Source: Brasenia schreberi | Taxonomy: Eukaryota > Streptophyta > Magnoliopsida > Nymphaeales > Cabombaceae | Assembly (NCBI GenBank): GCA_036023115.1 | Contig: JAYKKT010000091.1 | Coordinates: forward strand, 35,203,501 to 35,267,500 | Direction: 5' to 3' | Length of the DNA stretch: 64,000 bases | Part shown: in pieces, positions 36,501 through 50,200 of the stretch | Numbering within the stretch: the first letter of the stretch is position 1 | How the letters are laid out: each line of letters starts with the position of its first letter | Position numbers and translations under genes: made by a program | The notes under the pieces: generated by a model | What the model was told of the DNA's origin: nothing | Seen by the model: the letters and a program-made list of their open reading frames with translations, nothing else | Databases searched by the model: none

Positions 36501-39500
36501 GGTATACACACCAGGAACTATCCATTCAAGCACATCAAATGTTTGATTAAATGCCTAAGAGAGATATTTACGTACGCACCAACTGTTTGAGGAAATGTTC
36601 AAGAGGGCTGCAAATTTAGAAAAAGATTGCAAAAGATATAAAGTAGTACGTGATGAGTATCTTCATTAGAAAAACAGTTGAATGCACATAGAAGGAAAGA
36701 TAGAATATATAAAATCAATCTTTCTCACTACATATGCATTACAAATCAATTCATAGAAGAGGCAAGAGGAATTTGTTGGTATAGAATGTGGTAGTATCAC
36801 CAAGAAGCATGAAAATTAAAACCTTGGGTTGTTGAAGTAAACAACCAGGAGGACTGAAAAAGCGATTGCAGTCACCATGTGAAGGGGCACAGACCGACTA
36901 GTATGAGAAGAAGTGTGTGTTCTGCTATTTGAGTGGTAGAGAGAGGGCACCCAACCAACACACCGACAGCAACCACCATGTGAAGGGGCGTAGGAAAAGC
37001 CGTATAAAGTGTGTATGGTGGAGTAGTACCTCCTACCACAAAACGATTAGATTTCTCAAGAGTAAAAAAACGTGACTTTTAAAGTGTAGCTGTCTAATCA
37101 CTTCATGAAGAAGAAAAAAGAGAGGGAGCAACCGACGCCCATAGAAGGGTCGTGTGTTACCCATGTTTTTTTTTATTGGTCAAGTTGATTTAAAGAAGCC
37201 TTGAAGAGATCATTAGTGCACGTGTGGTGAAGAAAGAACCAGTTTTTTGGCAAGTTTGGAGTTTGAAGTATCTCACTCCCAACTTGAGGGGGGGTGTTGA
37301 GGATATATGTATCTGATGTTTCTATGTGTCATTTCTATAATTTCTCATATTTTGGTATTATTGTAATTGCTCGTAATACTAAGAGTATTTTGGTCTTTTT
37401 CTATTTTACAACCCATTTGTGAGTAAGAAAGAGAGAAAGAGAGAGGGGGGGGGGCTCTATTGGAGGTTTGCCCCCTCCTCCGATCTTCACATTTCTTCTT
37501 CACTTTTTTTCTTCATGTTTGTGATATTCAATCTCCGTTCACGTTTTCCAACAATGAGGAGGTGAAGGGTGTAAAAAGCTTTGACGTGAGGCACATGAAG
37601 AGAACATGAAATTGGCTATGGACTACGCCTCATGCATCTTGAAGTTGTTTTTGTCTTGAAGTATAACTCTACCATATTAAGTTACGCATCAGCAACTCAT
37701 GGTTGCCCTGTTCACCATTTGTATCTTTTAATCTCCTACCAATGTTTCTAGAATGCATGAACTACTTGGCAATAAAGCTGATTCATGGTTCTGATAGAAA
37801 TATATTGGTACAAAGGCAAAGAAGAAAGCGTAATTTGAGTCATCCGCATTATCATAGTTACTGTTTGGCTATTCTAACTCAATTAGGAGAATCCTACTTC
37901 TGTAATCAATAGATTTAGTAATATGAGAATAGAGCTAGAGCTTAGAGGTATAAGAAACTTTTGACTGGATTTGTTAGAGACGAGTACAAGTAGTAATTGG
38001 AACTTGGAAGTATAGTGAATCATAGAATAGTTTCTCTAAATGATAATTTCTTTCAAGTTACTTAAGAGTTTCTTGTACTCTTTTTCTCTTTGAGCATTTA
38101 TCTTCAATTGAAGTATCTCATTGGAAGAACTCAGGATCCTCCTCTTGCTTGATTCAAATTGCTACTTGGGAATTCACTTCTTTAAATAACAGAGCTAAGA
38201 AAAATTCTCCTCAATAGATTGAATGGAGCTCATTCTTGCAGAAAGAACCACAATGATAGCTTTAAGCTATCAGATTCTATATCTTTTATTTGTTAGTGGT
38301 TCATACATAATACATAACTATTTTCCTTTTGTAAAGCTTACATTAGTGTCCCACGTCATGGGCAGTTCTTAAATGTTGCTATACATCAGCGCTTTCCATA
38401 TCATGGTTGCAACACTTTTGTCTACATTAAATATTTAATGAAGAGATACAAACATAAATAAATATATCTGTGCACATGTGTGCGTAGCTTTTGATTTTGC
38501 TAAGAGTTATTGGTTTCAATTGGTATTGTGATTCATTTTAGGCTCTCTATTTATTCTTTACTGGCTCAAAAGTAATGCATCATCTATTCACCTTTTCTTG
38601 TGAAGCTAATCTTTTCACCTCACTTGACACGCAGTTCTTGTGTGTTGCTATGCTTCAATGCTTTTCATAAAACATGTATGACATCAAGTGTCCACATCAA
38701 ATATTGATGAACAGATGTAAAGAGAAATTTAGATAAGCAAAGAAGGAAGCGAAAAAGGCCGTGAGTGAAGCAAAAGCTAAAATTTGGGAAGATTTGTATA
38801 AAAAAATGGGTGAAAAAGATATTTTTAGGATAGCTAGGGCTAAAATAAGAAAACTAAAGATTTTATTGATGTTAGATGCATAAAGGACGAGGATGAAAAA
38901 ATTCTAGTGGCAAATGATGACATAAGAAATAGATGAAAAAACTATTTTTATAAGCTTTTTAATGAAAATAAAGATGTTAGTATTAGCTTAGGAGAGTTAG
39001 CCAAATCAGAAAAGTATATAAACCACAATTTCTACCTACGTATTCAAAAGAATGAAGTCAAAGAGGCTCTTAAACATATGAAGGGTGGTAAATCGATAGG
39101 ACCAGATAATATTCTTATAGAAGTTTGGAAAATACTAGGAGAAATAGGAATCAATTCGCTCACAAGACTATTTAATGAAATATGGAAAAACCAAAAGATG
39201 CCCGAGGAATGGAGAGCAAGTACACTTATACCCATATATAAGAACAAGGGAGACATTCAAAACTGTGCGAATTATCGAGGTATCAAGTTAATGAGCCATA
39301 CTATGAAATTATGGGAAAGAATTATCGAACGTAGGTTAAGACAAGTATCAAGTACAACAGAGAACCAATTTGGATTCATGTCAGGCAGATCTACTGTTAA
39401 AGCGATTCACCTTTTGAGACGTCTTATGGAACATTTTAGAGCAAAAAAGAAAGACCTTCACATGATATTTATTGATCTAGAAAAAGCTTATGATAGGGTA

Positions 39501-41263
39501 CCGAGGGAGGTTCTTAGGAGAACTTTCGAAAAAAGAGGTATCCCAATGACATATATTAACCTTATAAGAGACGTGTATAATGGTGCAAAAACATGTGTGA
39601 GGACTCATGAAGGAACGACATACTTCTTTGAAGTTAATATTGGGTTACATCAAGGATCAACTTTAAGTCCATACTTATTTATAATGGTGATGGATGAGTT
39701 AACAAAACATATTCAAGATGAAGTACCTTGGTGCATGTTATTTGCAGATGACATTGTATTAGTGGAGGAGTCTAAGGAAAAAGTTAATAGAAAATTGGAA
39801 CTATGAAGAGAAACATTAGAAAGCAAAGGCCTCCGACTTAGTAGAACAAAGACAGAATATATGGAATGTAAGTTTGATCATTTGGTTACTTCAAAGGATA
39901 TAGAAATTAAAATTGGCACACATTGCATTCCCCAAAAGGAAAGTTTTAAATACCTAGGGTCAATTTTTCAGAGTGATGGAAGAATTGATGGAGATGTTAC
40001 ACATAGAATTAATGCTGGTTGGTTAAAATGGAGAGGAGCATCAGGTATTTTTTGTGATAAGAAGATACCATTAAAGTTAAAAGGTAAATATTATACAGCA
40101 GCAATTAAATTAGGCCTGCCATGTTTTATGGTTAATCATCAACATATACAAAAGATATCTGTGACAGAAATGAAGATGTTGGGATGGATGAGTGGTCATA
40201 CAAGAAAAGACCGTATACATAATGAGGTTATTAGAAACAAATTAGGAGTGGCACCAATAGAGGATAAAATGAGGGAACATCGTTTAAGATGGTTTGGATA
40301 TATAGAAAGAAGATTAAAAGAAGAACCTGTAAGAAGGTTAGAAAAACTAAATTTGGAAAGTATTAAAAGAGGTAGAGGACGACCACAAAAGTGTTGAAAA
40401 GAAACAATAAAGACTGATCTAGCTTATTGTGAGTTAACTGCTAACATGGCACACGATAGGGATGTGTGGAAACAAAGAATCCATGTAGCCGACCCCATCT
40501 AGTATTGGAAAAGGCTTAGTTGTTGTTGTTGTATATATATGTACTTATATAGATATATGTATGTGTACACATGCACATTTGCACGCAACTGTGTTTGTGA
40601 GTATACATGCACATGTATTAATGCATGTGTGTGATGTAATTCAACAGTATAAAATGATTAAGAAGATGAGATGCCTCCATTTTAAAAACCTCTTAGGCCA
40701 GCTACCTTTTCTTATCTGCTTGAATCTCTTGCCACAAACTCTCATACCTTCGAGAATCTTAGGTCTAACGCACAGACGAGTTTAAGACCATTTATGTCCT
40801 ATATCGTGATGGCTATTGCACTTAATGTACAATCAGTTTGGTTGTAAGATGGAAAAAATATGTTCACAGATACTAAAGACAAGGATGGATTTTAAAAAGT
40901 TTCAAACTGGCTACTGCTTGAAGTCCATCACCAAGACAATTCTCTGATATGGAAAGACAACCGTCCAGACTGGTTCTGCAGCCCGTCTTCCATTATTTGG
41001 GTTACTATTATATCTGTTCCTTTTACTTATCTTACTTCGATAAGCACCAGTCTCAGAGTTCTTCAATTCTTAGATAAGAGGATGGGCTACAAAAACCAGT
41101 AAACATTTGGAACTAATTTGAAATCCTGAAAAGTTGTAAACATGGTATACTACATATATCATAAAGGTTAGTTTATGCTTTTTGGTGTTCCTTACTGTGT
41201 CAAAAAAGTGCCCACAAACATAAGGTGAAGTGGTTGCTGGACCATTACCAAAGGGCATATCAC

Positions 41264-41294
<31 letters not shown>

Positions 41295-44200
41295 AGTGAG
41301 GTGCAATTCTATATAAACCTGTAGGCAAAAGAAAAAGAAAAGGACCTTGAGATCTTTTGTTTATTGCTGTGTTGTTTGGTTTACTATTGATTGTGATCGG
41401 ACAACTTTTGACTTCTGGGTGCTAACCTATTCTACAATTACTTGAGAAGTGTAACTGTCAATGAACAAGTATCCTAGAAGTATACCTGAAAGGTGTCAGA
41501 GATGGTTATCCAGCAAACACAAAAAGAGGTAAACATTTAAAACTGGAAATATGAAGTCAATACAAGTTTGAATTATCATCCCTGCAGATCAAACCGATAT
41601 AATAATAAATACAAATAGACAAGGAAATGCCCATGCTTCATACCAAGAGAAACTCCAAGCCTATGGGACCTAGAAGCAGCAACATATCACATCTAAACAT
41701 CGTTGTTGCACAAACCTGTCATGAAAAACTCATGGGCTAAATGGCCAACTATATCAGATAGGCATCCAAAAGATAAAATAATTACAAGTTACAGTATCAT
41801 CTTATCCATATTTAACAGGACATACAAAAACCATTTAATAGATTAAATGAACGGTCTTACATGTCTTCTTGAGGAATGCAACACAAAAAGGAAGTGAAAA
41901 GAGCATAATATGAGCAACAACACAATCATGTGTCTTATATTTTGTGAAGGAAGAAGTATGAAAACTTATTAAGGTTTAATGTATGCGTTGTTCCTGATAT
42001 GGCACATCCTCATTGTATTGACAACCAATATATAGTAACACCTCGAAGACATTGCACCTGGCTCACAACATAGTGACATCAACTGAAAGGGAAAGTAAGA
42101 AGATCAGTAGGCTGCTCATTGTATTCAGGCACTATCGCTCCAGAAGGCAACAAGCTTGGTAACTGCAACTATGGCAACCCAACCATGAGAATCACCATCT
42201 AAAGCAAGTAGGGCTTCTATTTACAGCACATACAGATACAGTGACGTGCACTGTGACATTGAGGAAAGGGTTCACTGAAAATTTCCTTTTTCATGAATAT
42301 GCCAACAATTAGTTGAAAGAAAAAAGGTGGAAGAGAAATTTAAGTCAATCAGTACACGACAAATGAAAATGCTGAGAAGCAGAAACAAACAAAATGCCTC
42401 GTTTCTATTGTCCTTCATCAAGCTTATAACCATGGTTTGACCATAAAACGATAGGATCCAAGAAATTGCATTCAACCATGAAATCCAACAAACCTACAGC
42501 CAAGAAGTTACGAGCAAAGGGTATGAAAACAAAGTTTTTGTTTCTCACTTTACCATTCAACCATGCAGAAAATGGAGAATAGAGATTCAATCCAGGGATT
42601 GCATTTCTTAATCTTCAAAAGTAAGTCTCTGAGAATATGTCAATAAGACATCCCAAAATCCCGCTTTTTCAGTCTTACAATGCATAATTTCGGGCAGCAG
42701 CCAAATTTGGTAGATGTGTGCCCATAAATACTTGTCATAGGCTTGAGTCACTTGAAAGGAGATGGGCATGTATGAGTAATAGATTTTTAAGGTATAGGTT
42801 AAATTCAGAGTAGTATATGAGTCCGAGTCATTAGTGCTTCGGGCACAAGTCAGACACCTGATTTAGAAGCCCTCACAGTTTGGCTCAATTAAGCCAAAAA
42901 AAGATTGCAGATTTTTTTTCTAGGTTGAGGCCAGAGCAACCTAATTAAGAAGATCATACAGCACCAACTGGGTCGTTGATTTGTTTTGGTATGAAACCCC
43001 TTCCGTTAGAGGGTATCTTCCTCATCACCAATTTCATCAATTGAACTCCATTTTCATGTGTACGTTCCTGCATGAGCTGTTAGTGCTTTGCTAACTGCTT
43101 AGACACCTGATTCAGAAGCCCCTTTTGATTGCCTTCAACTCAGTTAAATGCCAGAGCTGCTTAGAAATTTAGAATGATACATTGACACTAGATCAGTGGA
43201 GGCTGACTTTTTTTGTGTACCAAAGAGGTTCTGTTGTTCCTTCAGTCACGGAAGAACTTATCACCAATTTCATCTATTAAATAGCATTTTTATCCCTCCC
43301 TCCCTCCTACCTAAGTATGCTTAGTAGTGACACCTTCAAGGCACTTATGCACCACCAATGAGCGGCAGATTCTGCTAAAATGGTACAGAAGTGCCCTTTT
43401 CTAAGTGATAATGGTCTTGAAATCTCATGTATTTTACTTTTTAGAATTAATAATCAATTTTATATATTTAGCCGTAGTGTTAGGGGGAGGGAGGGAGGGT
43501 GTTAAAAGTCAATTTTATATATTTACCCCCCTCCTTCCCTCCCTTGGGTAAATCAGGTCTGCAGTTACCTGTCCCAATAAAATGTATCGTAGAGAAAAGA
43601 AAAGAAATATTTAATGTCACCTCTTCCCCCACCTAAGTATTTCCTTAGCACATGCACTCCAAATGGTTAGGCAATTGGCTATGTGGATAAATTACACAGC
43701 CTAGACGAAAGCCTTAATAAGATTTTAACTGTTAAGGCTTTATCTGATAAATCAGATGATAGTTATTTTTGTAGAAAAGACTTGATAAACAAAGAACTCA
43801 TGTACCTGACCACTCGATTTGAGAAAAAGATTTGGTTTTGGTTTTGGAGGCTTAATACAACAACAACAACCACAACAACAACTAAGCCTTTTCCCATACT
43901 AGACGGGGTCGGCTACATGGATTCTTTGTTTCCACAGATCCCTATCGTGTGCCATGTTAGGAGTTAAATCCCAATAAGCTAGATCATTCTTTATTGTTTC
44001 TTTCCAACACTTTTGTGGTCGTCCTCTACCTCTTTTAATACTTTCCAAATTTAGTTTTTCTAACCTTCTTACAGGTTCTTCTTTTGATCTTCTTTCTATA
44101 TGTCCAAACCATCTTAAACGATGTTCTCTCATTTTGTCCTCTATTGGTGCCACTCCTAATTTGTTTCTAATAACCTCATTATGTATACGGTCTTTTCTTC

Positions 44201-47200
44201 TATGACCACTCATCCATCTCAACATCTTCATTTCTGTCACAGACATCTTTTGTACATGTTGATGATTAACTGCCCAACACTCAGAACCATAAAACATGGC
44301 AGGCCTAATTGCTGCTCTATAATATTTACCTTTTAACTTTAATGGTATCTTCTTATCACAAAGAATACATGATGTTCCTCTCCATTTTAACCAACCAGCA
44401 TTAATTCTATGTGTAACATCTCCATCAATTCTTCCATCACTCTGAAAAATTGACCCTAGGTATTTAAAACTTTCCTTTTGGGGAATGCAATGTGTGCCAA
44501 TTTTAATTTCCATGTCCTCTGAAGTAACCAAATGATCAAACTTACATTCCATATATTCTATCTTTGTTCTACTAAGTCGGAGGCCTTTGCTTTCTAATGT
44601 TTCTCTCCATAGTTCCAATTTTCTATTAACTTTTTTCTTAGACTCCTCCACTAATACAATGTCATATGCAAATAACATACACCAAGGTACTTCATCTTGA
44701 ATATGTTTTGTTAACTCATCCATCACCATTATAAATAAGTATGGACTTAAAGTTGATCCTTGATGTAACCCAATATTAACTTCAAAGAAGTCTGTCATTC
44801 CTTCATGAGTCCTCACACATGTTTTTGCACCATCATACATGTCTCTTATAAGGTTAATATATGTCAATGGGATACCTCTTTTTTTCAAAGTTCTCCAAAG
44901 AACCTCCTTCGGTACCCTATCATAAGCTTTTTCTAGATCAATAAATATCATGTGAAGGTCTTTCTTTTTTGCTCTAAAATGTTTCATAAGACGTCTCAAA
45001 AGGTGAATTGCTTCAATAGTAGATCTGCCTGGCATGAATCCAAATTGGTTCTCTGTTGTACTTAATACTTGTCTTAACCTACGTTCGATAATTCTTTCCC
45101 ATAATTTCATAGTATGACTCATTAACTTGATACCTCGAAAATTCGCACAATTTTGAATGTCTCCCTTGTTCTTATATATGGGTATAAGTGTAGTTGCTCT
45201 CCATTCCTCGGGCATCTTTTGGTTTTTCCATATTTCATTAAATAGTCTTGTGAGCCAAGTGATTCCTATTTCTCCTAGTATTTTCCAAACTTCTATAGGA
45301 ATATTATCTGGTACTACCGATTTACCACCCTTCATATGTTTAAGAGCCTGTTTGACTTCATTCTTTTGAATACGTCGGTAGAAATTGTGATTTATATACT
45401 TTTCTAACTTGGCTAAATCTCCTAAACTAATACTAACATCTTTATTTTCATTAAAAAGATTATAAAAATAGTTTTTCCATCTATTTCTTATATCATCATT
45501 TGCCACTAGAATTTTTTCATCCTCGTCTTTTATGCATCTAACATAATTAAGATCTTTAGTTTTCTTATCTCTAGCCCTAGCTATCCTAAAAATATCTCTT
45601 TCACCCTGTTTTGAGTTGAGTTTTTATATAAGTCCTCCCAAATCTTAGCTTTTGCTTCACTAACGGCCTTTTTCGCTTCTTTCTTTGCTTTCTTATAAGC
45701 TTCTAAAGTTTCACTAGTTTTCTTAGCATAATGTAATTTGTAACATGCGGTTTTGGTGGCTTAATAGATGAAGATTTTTCTCCTGGGAGTCCAAGTTGTC
45801 CATAGTGATGACCACGCCTAACTCGGAGGCAGCTAATGAACCAATGATTATCTTTATATATTTGGATCAGCTTTGGAACTAATACAGGTCGAGGACCAAT
45901 ATGGATGAACCTAACACAACCAACATTCTAATTAACTAACAATCCACAAGGAGTAAGGGCTCCACTGCCAAGGGATCAGCTCAAGAAGAACTTCATGTTG
46001 AAGTTAAAGTCTTGAATTTGCCACCTGGGGCATGCATATCCATCCAGTAAGGTTCTGCCCAACCCCAGCTTGCAAAACCATATTTATCAACTAAGAATGA
46101 ACTGACTGGAAGCATTGTAAGATATTAAGAACTGCCTCCGTATCACAAAAAAAGTTATTCTGGGAAGAATTGATACACATTTAAAAGCATATCACCTAAA
46201 CTAAATCCCAATATTCAGTTTACAACTGCCAATGGAAACAAACGCACTACAAATATATAAACACGGGAAGAGTTATATAATATAAGTTGTATTAGCAGAA
46301 TCCAAAGAAAACAAAACAAATGACCAACAGTGAATTAATGAAGCAAATAAAACCAAGGGAAAACATACCAAACATCTTAAAGTAGATGTATAGCTCCCCT
46401 TCAACCAAAAAGCATACGCCAAATTCACTGCAGACATAAAGTTTTTGTATTTTGAGGTACCATCTCAAATAATTAGCAATCCAGACACAAAATGGCATAA
46501 GAAAAAGTTGAATATCATTTCCTTCTCGCACAAATTACATAAGTTCATTGATTATGTGCATTTGTATTTTACGTTTCTTTACATGCTTCTGATAATAATA
46601 TACATTTAAGATAGTCAATTGAATAAGGGAAATCACACACTTCCATTGACCTCACATACAAAAGATATTGCTTACTAATCATCATGACACTTTAATTCTC
46701 CCAGCAACTATAAGAACGCCACATTCAAAGCAAATGAAAGTAATCAATCACCATTTACAAGCAGCTCAGTTATTATTAATCATTGTTAAGTGTTCATGTT
46801 TGTCAAATCAAAATATTCGTACAAAGAATTACTACCATAAGAAAATTCACTATTTTCACAAGCAATTGTATCCTACACTCACAGTTTTCATGTAATAGTG
46901 GATGAACATAACAAACCTAGTCCAAGAGCAAATATATTTGGAAGAGGCCGTGTAGAATAATACAGCAGATGAAACTGACAAGCTGTCAGTATTGCAAAGA
47001 AAGCTCCAACTAGACCACCGAACTGTGATTTTATCTGTCATATAGTTACCAAATTAGCACAAGGTACAGTTACATGTGCATAAAAAATAGATTCTAGCTA
47101 TGATATACTAAAGTCGCCTGTTGAAGCTGTTAGCTTGTCCAAGTTCTGAGATGAAAGACAGAAAACATAAATGTTCATATCTGCTGAACTTATGCGTCCC

Positions 47201-50200
47201 TGCACATTTCTAGACCTAAACAGAGATGAATTTTTGTCCCAAAAGTTATTGTTTTCACAAGCAAGGAAGCATGGGGATCCAAACCAAAAGGCCTAGCTCA
47301 AGACTTTGTGGCTGCCATTGCTATCAACTAGTTTCATCGAGTGGCAAAAAACAAAGAACAAATATCAAGTACTGAACTAAGTATTGCTTCATAGATGTCA
47401 AGACTTCCTAGTTGAAGCCAGTTTGAACTATCAGAGTGTACCTTACAACACAATTTATCTTCCATATACAAAAATACAACCAGTATACCCCTGAAACTAG
47501 TTTCGTGAATCTAAAGTTCTGATATTGCCTGTATCATATTATTAAGTCCAACAGCCAGCCGAAAAAATGATACAGTCCAATCCAACCAGTACCCAAGATA
47601 TAAAACTGACACAACTTTCTTTTGGCACTCTTATAAATATAAAATTCCTTAAAGGATATTTCCAACACACTCTTAACAGTGTGCAGAGAGGTACACTGAG
47701 TGTTTTTTAGGCAACTTCATTCATTATTAGTGGGGATTTCACCATCTCCATGCAAACGCATAAAAACTACTTTTTGATGTTTTTGTGGTTATTTCTTGAA
47801 GAAAATGTCCTCACTGTTCTGTTGTGAATGAGGTGACCAAGTATGACATAGTGGTTGGCCTAAAAGCAATAGGCAAATAATTTTGGTTGGTGGCAGGTCT
47901 CACCGAAGTATTATTTGATTGGAATATATTATAACATTTTCCCTTGCAAATCAGAAAAACTTCCCACGGTGATGCTCTAAAGTAATCTGAATGACTAGGA
48001 GATTGAAGAGCTGGCCTCGTTACAGCATCTTCTAAACCGGATACAAGTCCCAAATGATAAGGATAAGCTGATTCGGCTGAACAGTGTGAAAAGGGAAAGT
48101 CACAATACCTTCAGTTTACAAGTATTCCTCTCTACAGGGGATGCAAAAGTTATCCTTTAGATATGTCAGAATCTATCACACTAACAGCAGAAACAAGAGA
48201 TTTAAGATTGAAAGATGGAATTGGGCTGGCTATCGGCAGTCCCCGAATCTGCCGCACCCTCTCCCTCTTTCTTCTTTATTCTTCATAGAAATTGATAAGG
48301 ATGTTGGTAGGGTTTTCCCTTTTTAAATACCAGCATTACACTAATGAGAATTACCTAAGTGCCATTACAACAACAACAACAACTAAGCCTTTTCCCATAC
48401 TAGACGGGGTCGGCTACATGGATTCTTTGTTTCCATAGATTCCTATCATGTGTCATGTTAGCAGATATCTCCCAATAAGCTAGATCATTCTTTATTGTTT
48501 CTTTCCAACACTTTTGTGGTCGTCCTCTACCTCTTTTAATACTTTCCAAATTTAGTTTTTCTAACATTCTTATAGGTTCTTCTTTTGATCTTCTTTCTAT
48601 ATGTCCAAACCATCTTAAACGATGTTCTCTCATTTTATCCTCTATTGGTGCCACTCCTAATTTGTTTCTAATAACCTCATTATGTATACGGTCTTTTCTT
48701 CTATGACCACTCATCCATCTCAACATCTTCATTTCTGTCACAGACATCTTTTGTACATGTTGATGATTAACTGCCCAACACTCAGAACCATAAAACATGG
48801 CAGGCCTAATTGCTGCTCTATAATATTTACCTTTTAACTTTAATGGTATCTTCTTATCACAAAGAATACATGATGTTCCTCTCCATTTTAACCAACCAGC
48901 ATTAATTCTATGTGTAACATTTCCATCAATTCTTCCATCACTCTGAAAAATTGACCCTAGGTATTTAAAATTTTCCTTTTGGGGAATGCAATGTGTGCCA
49001 ATTTTAATTTCCATGTCCTCTAAAGTAACCAAATGATCAAACTTACATTCCATATATTCTATCTTTGTTCTACTAAGTCGGAGGCCTTTGCTTTCTAATG
49101 TTTCTCTCCATAGTTCCAATTTTCTATTAACTTTTTTCTTAGACTCCTCCACTAATACAATGTCATATGCAAATAACATACACCAAGGTACTTCATCTTG
49201 AATATGTTTTGTTAACTCATCCATCACCATTATAAATAAGTATGGACTTAAAGTTGATCCTTGATGTAACCCAATATTAACTTCAAAGAAGTCTGTCATT
49301 CCTTCATGAGTCCTCACACATGTTTTTGCACCATCATACATGTCTCTTATAAGGTTAATATATGTCAATGGGATACCTCTTTTTTTCAAAGTTCTCCAAA
49401 GAACCTCCCTCGGTACCCTATCATAAGCTTTTTCTAGATCAATAAATATCATGTGAAGGTCTTTCTTTTTTGCTCTAAAATGTTCCATAAGACGTCTCAA
49501 AAGGTGAATTGCTTCAATAGTAGATCTGCCTGGCATGAATCCAAATTGGTTCTCTGTTGTACTTAATACTTGTCTTAACCTACGTTCGATAATTCTTTCC
49601 CATAATTTCATAGTATGACTCATTAACTTGATACCTCGATAATTCGCACAATTTTGAATGTCTCCCTTGTTCTTATATATGGGTATAAGTGTACTTGCTC
49701 TCCATTCCTCGGGCATCTTTTGGTTTTTCCATATTTCATTAAATAGTCTTGTGAGCCAAGTGATTCCTATTTCTCCTAGTATTTTCCAAACTTCTATAGG
49801 AATATTATCTGGTACTACCGATTTACCACCCTTCATATGTTTAAGAGCCTGTTTGACTTCATTCTTTTGAATACGTCGGTAGAAATTGTGGTTTATATAC
49901 TTTTATGACTTGCTAAATCTCCTAAACTAATACTAACATCTTTATTTTCATTAAAATACACCAACAACAATGTTAGTTTTTCTCCTGTTTTAATGAATAA
50001 AGCGTGGTCACTCACACTCTTTTTATAACCCAAATCAATAATACTCTTGCTTAATTTTAATTTTTCAAACCACGCTCAAGGCGATTGTTTCAGTCCATAA
50101 ATTACCTTTTTTAGTATGCAAACTTTATTTTCTGGATTTTGGTAACAATGTGGTAATTCCATATATATTTTCTCCTTAAGCTCCCCCTGCAAGAATGCAT

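Larger units (their letters stand above)
34736..37553 (+). mobile_element. Non-autonomous LTR retroelement carrying at least four captured host-gene fragments
   Basis: Structural evidence: LTRs 34736-35020 and 37295-37553 that begin tgttga and end caaca, perfect 5-bp target duplications atgag (34731-34735 and 37554-37558), the primer binding site tggtatcagagc directly after the 5' LTR, and the polypurine tract cttgaggggggg directly before the 3' LTR. No gag, protease, integrase or RT is present. The 2.26-kb interior holds, in sense orientation, pieces of an ISU iron-sulfur scaffold gene, a group A bZIP gene, an LPAT gene and a PPR gene, possibly a fifth piece. It lies antisense to ALG12 in its intron 8. 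The LTRs differ by substitutions and by a 36-bp deletion in the 3' copy, so the insertion is not very recent. It is analogous in kind to maize Bs1, which also carries host-gene pieces. Confidence 0.92.
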
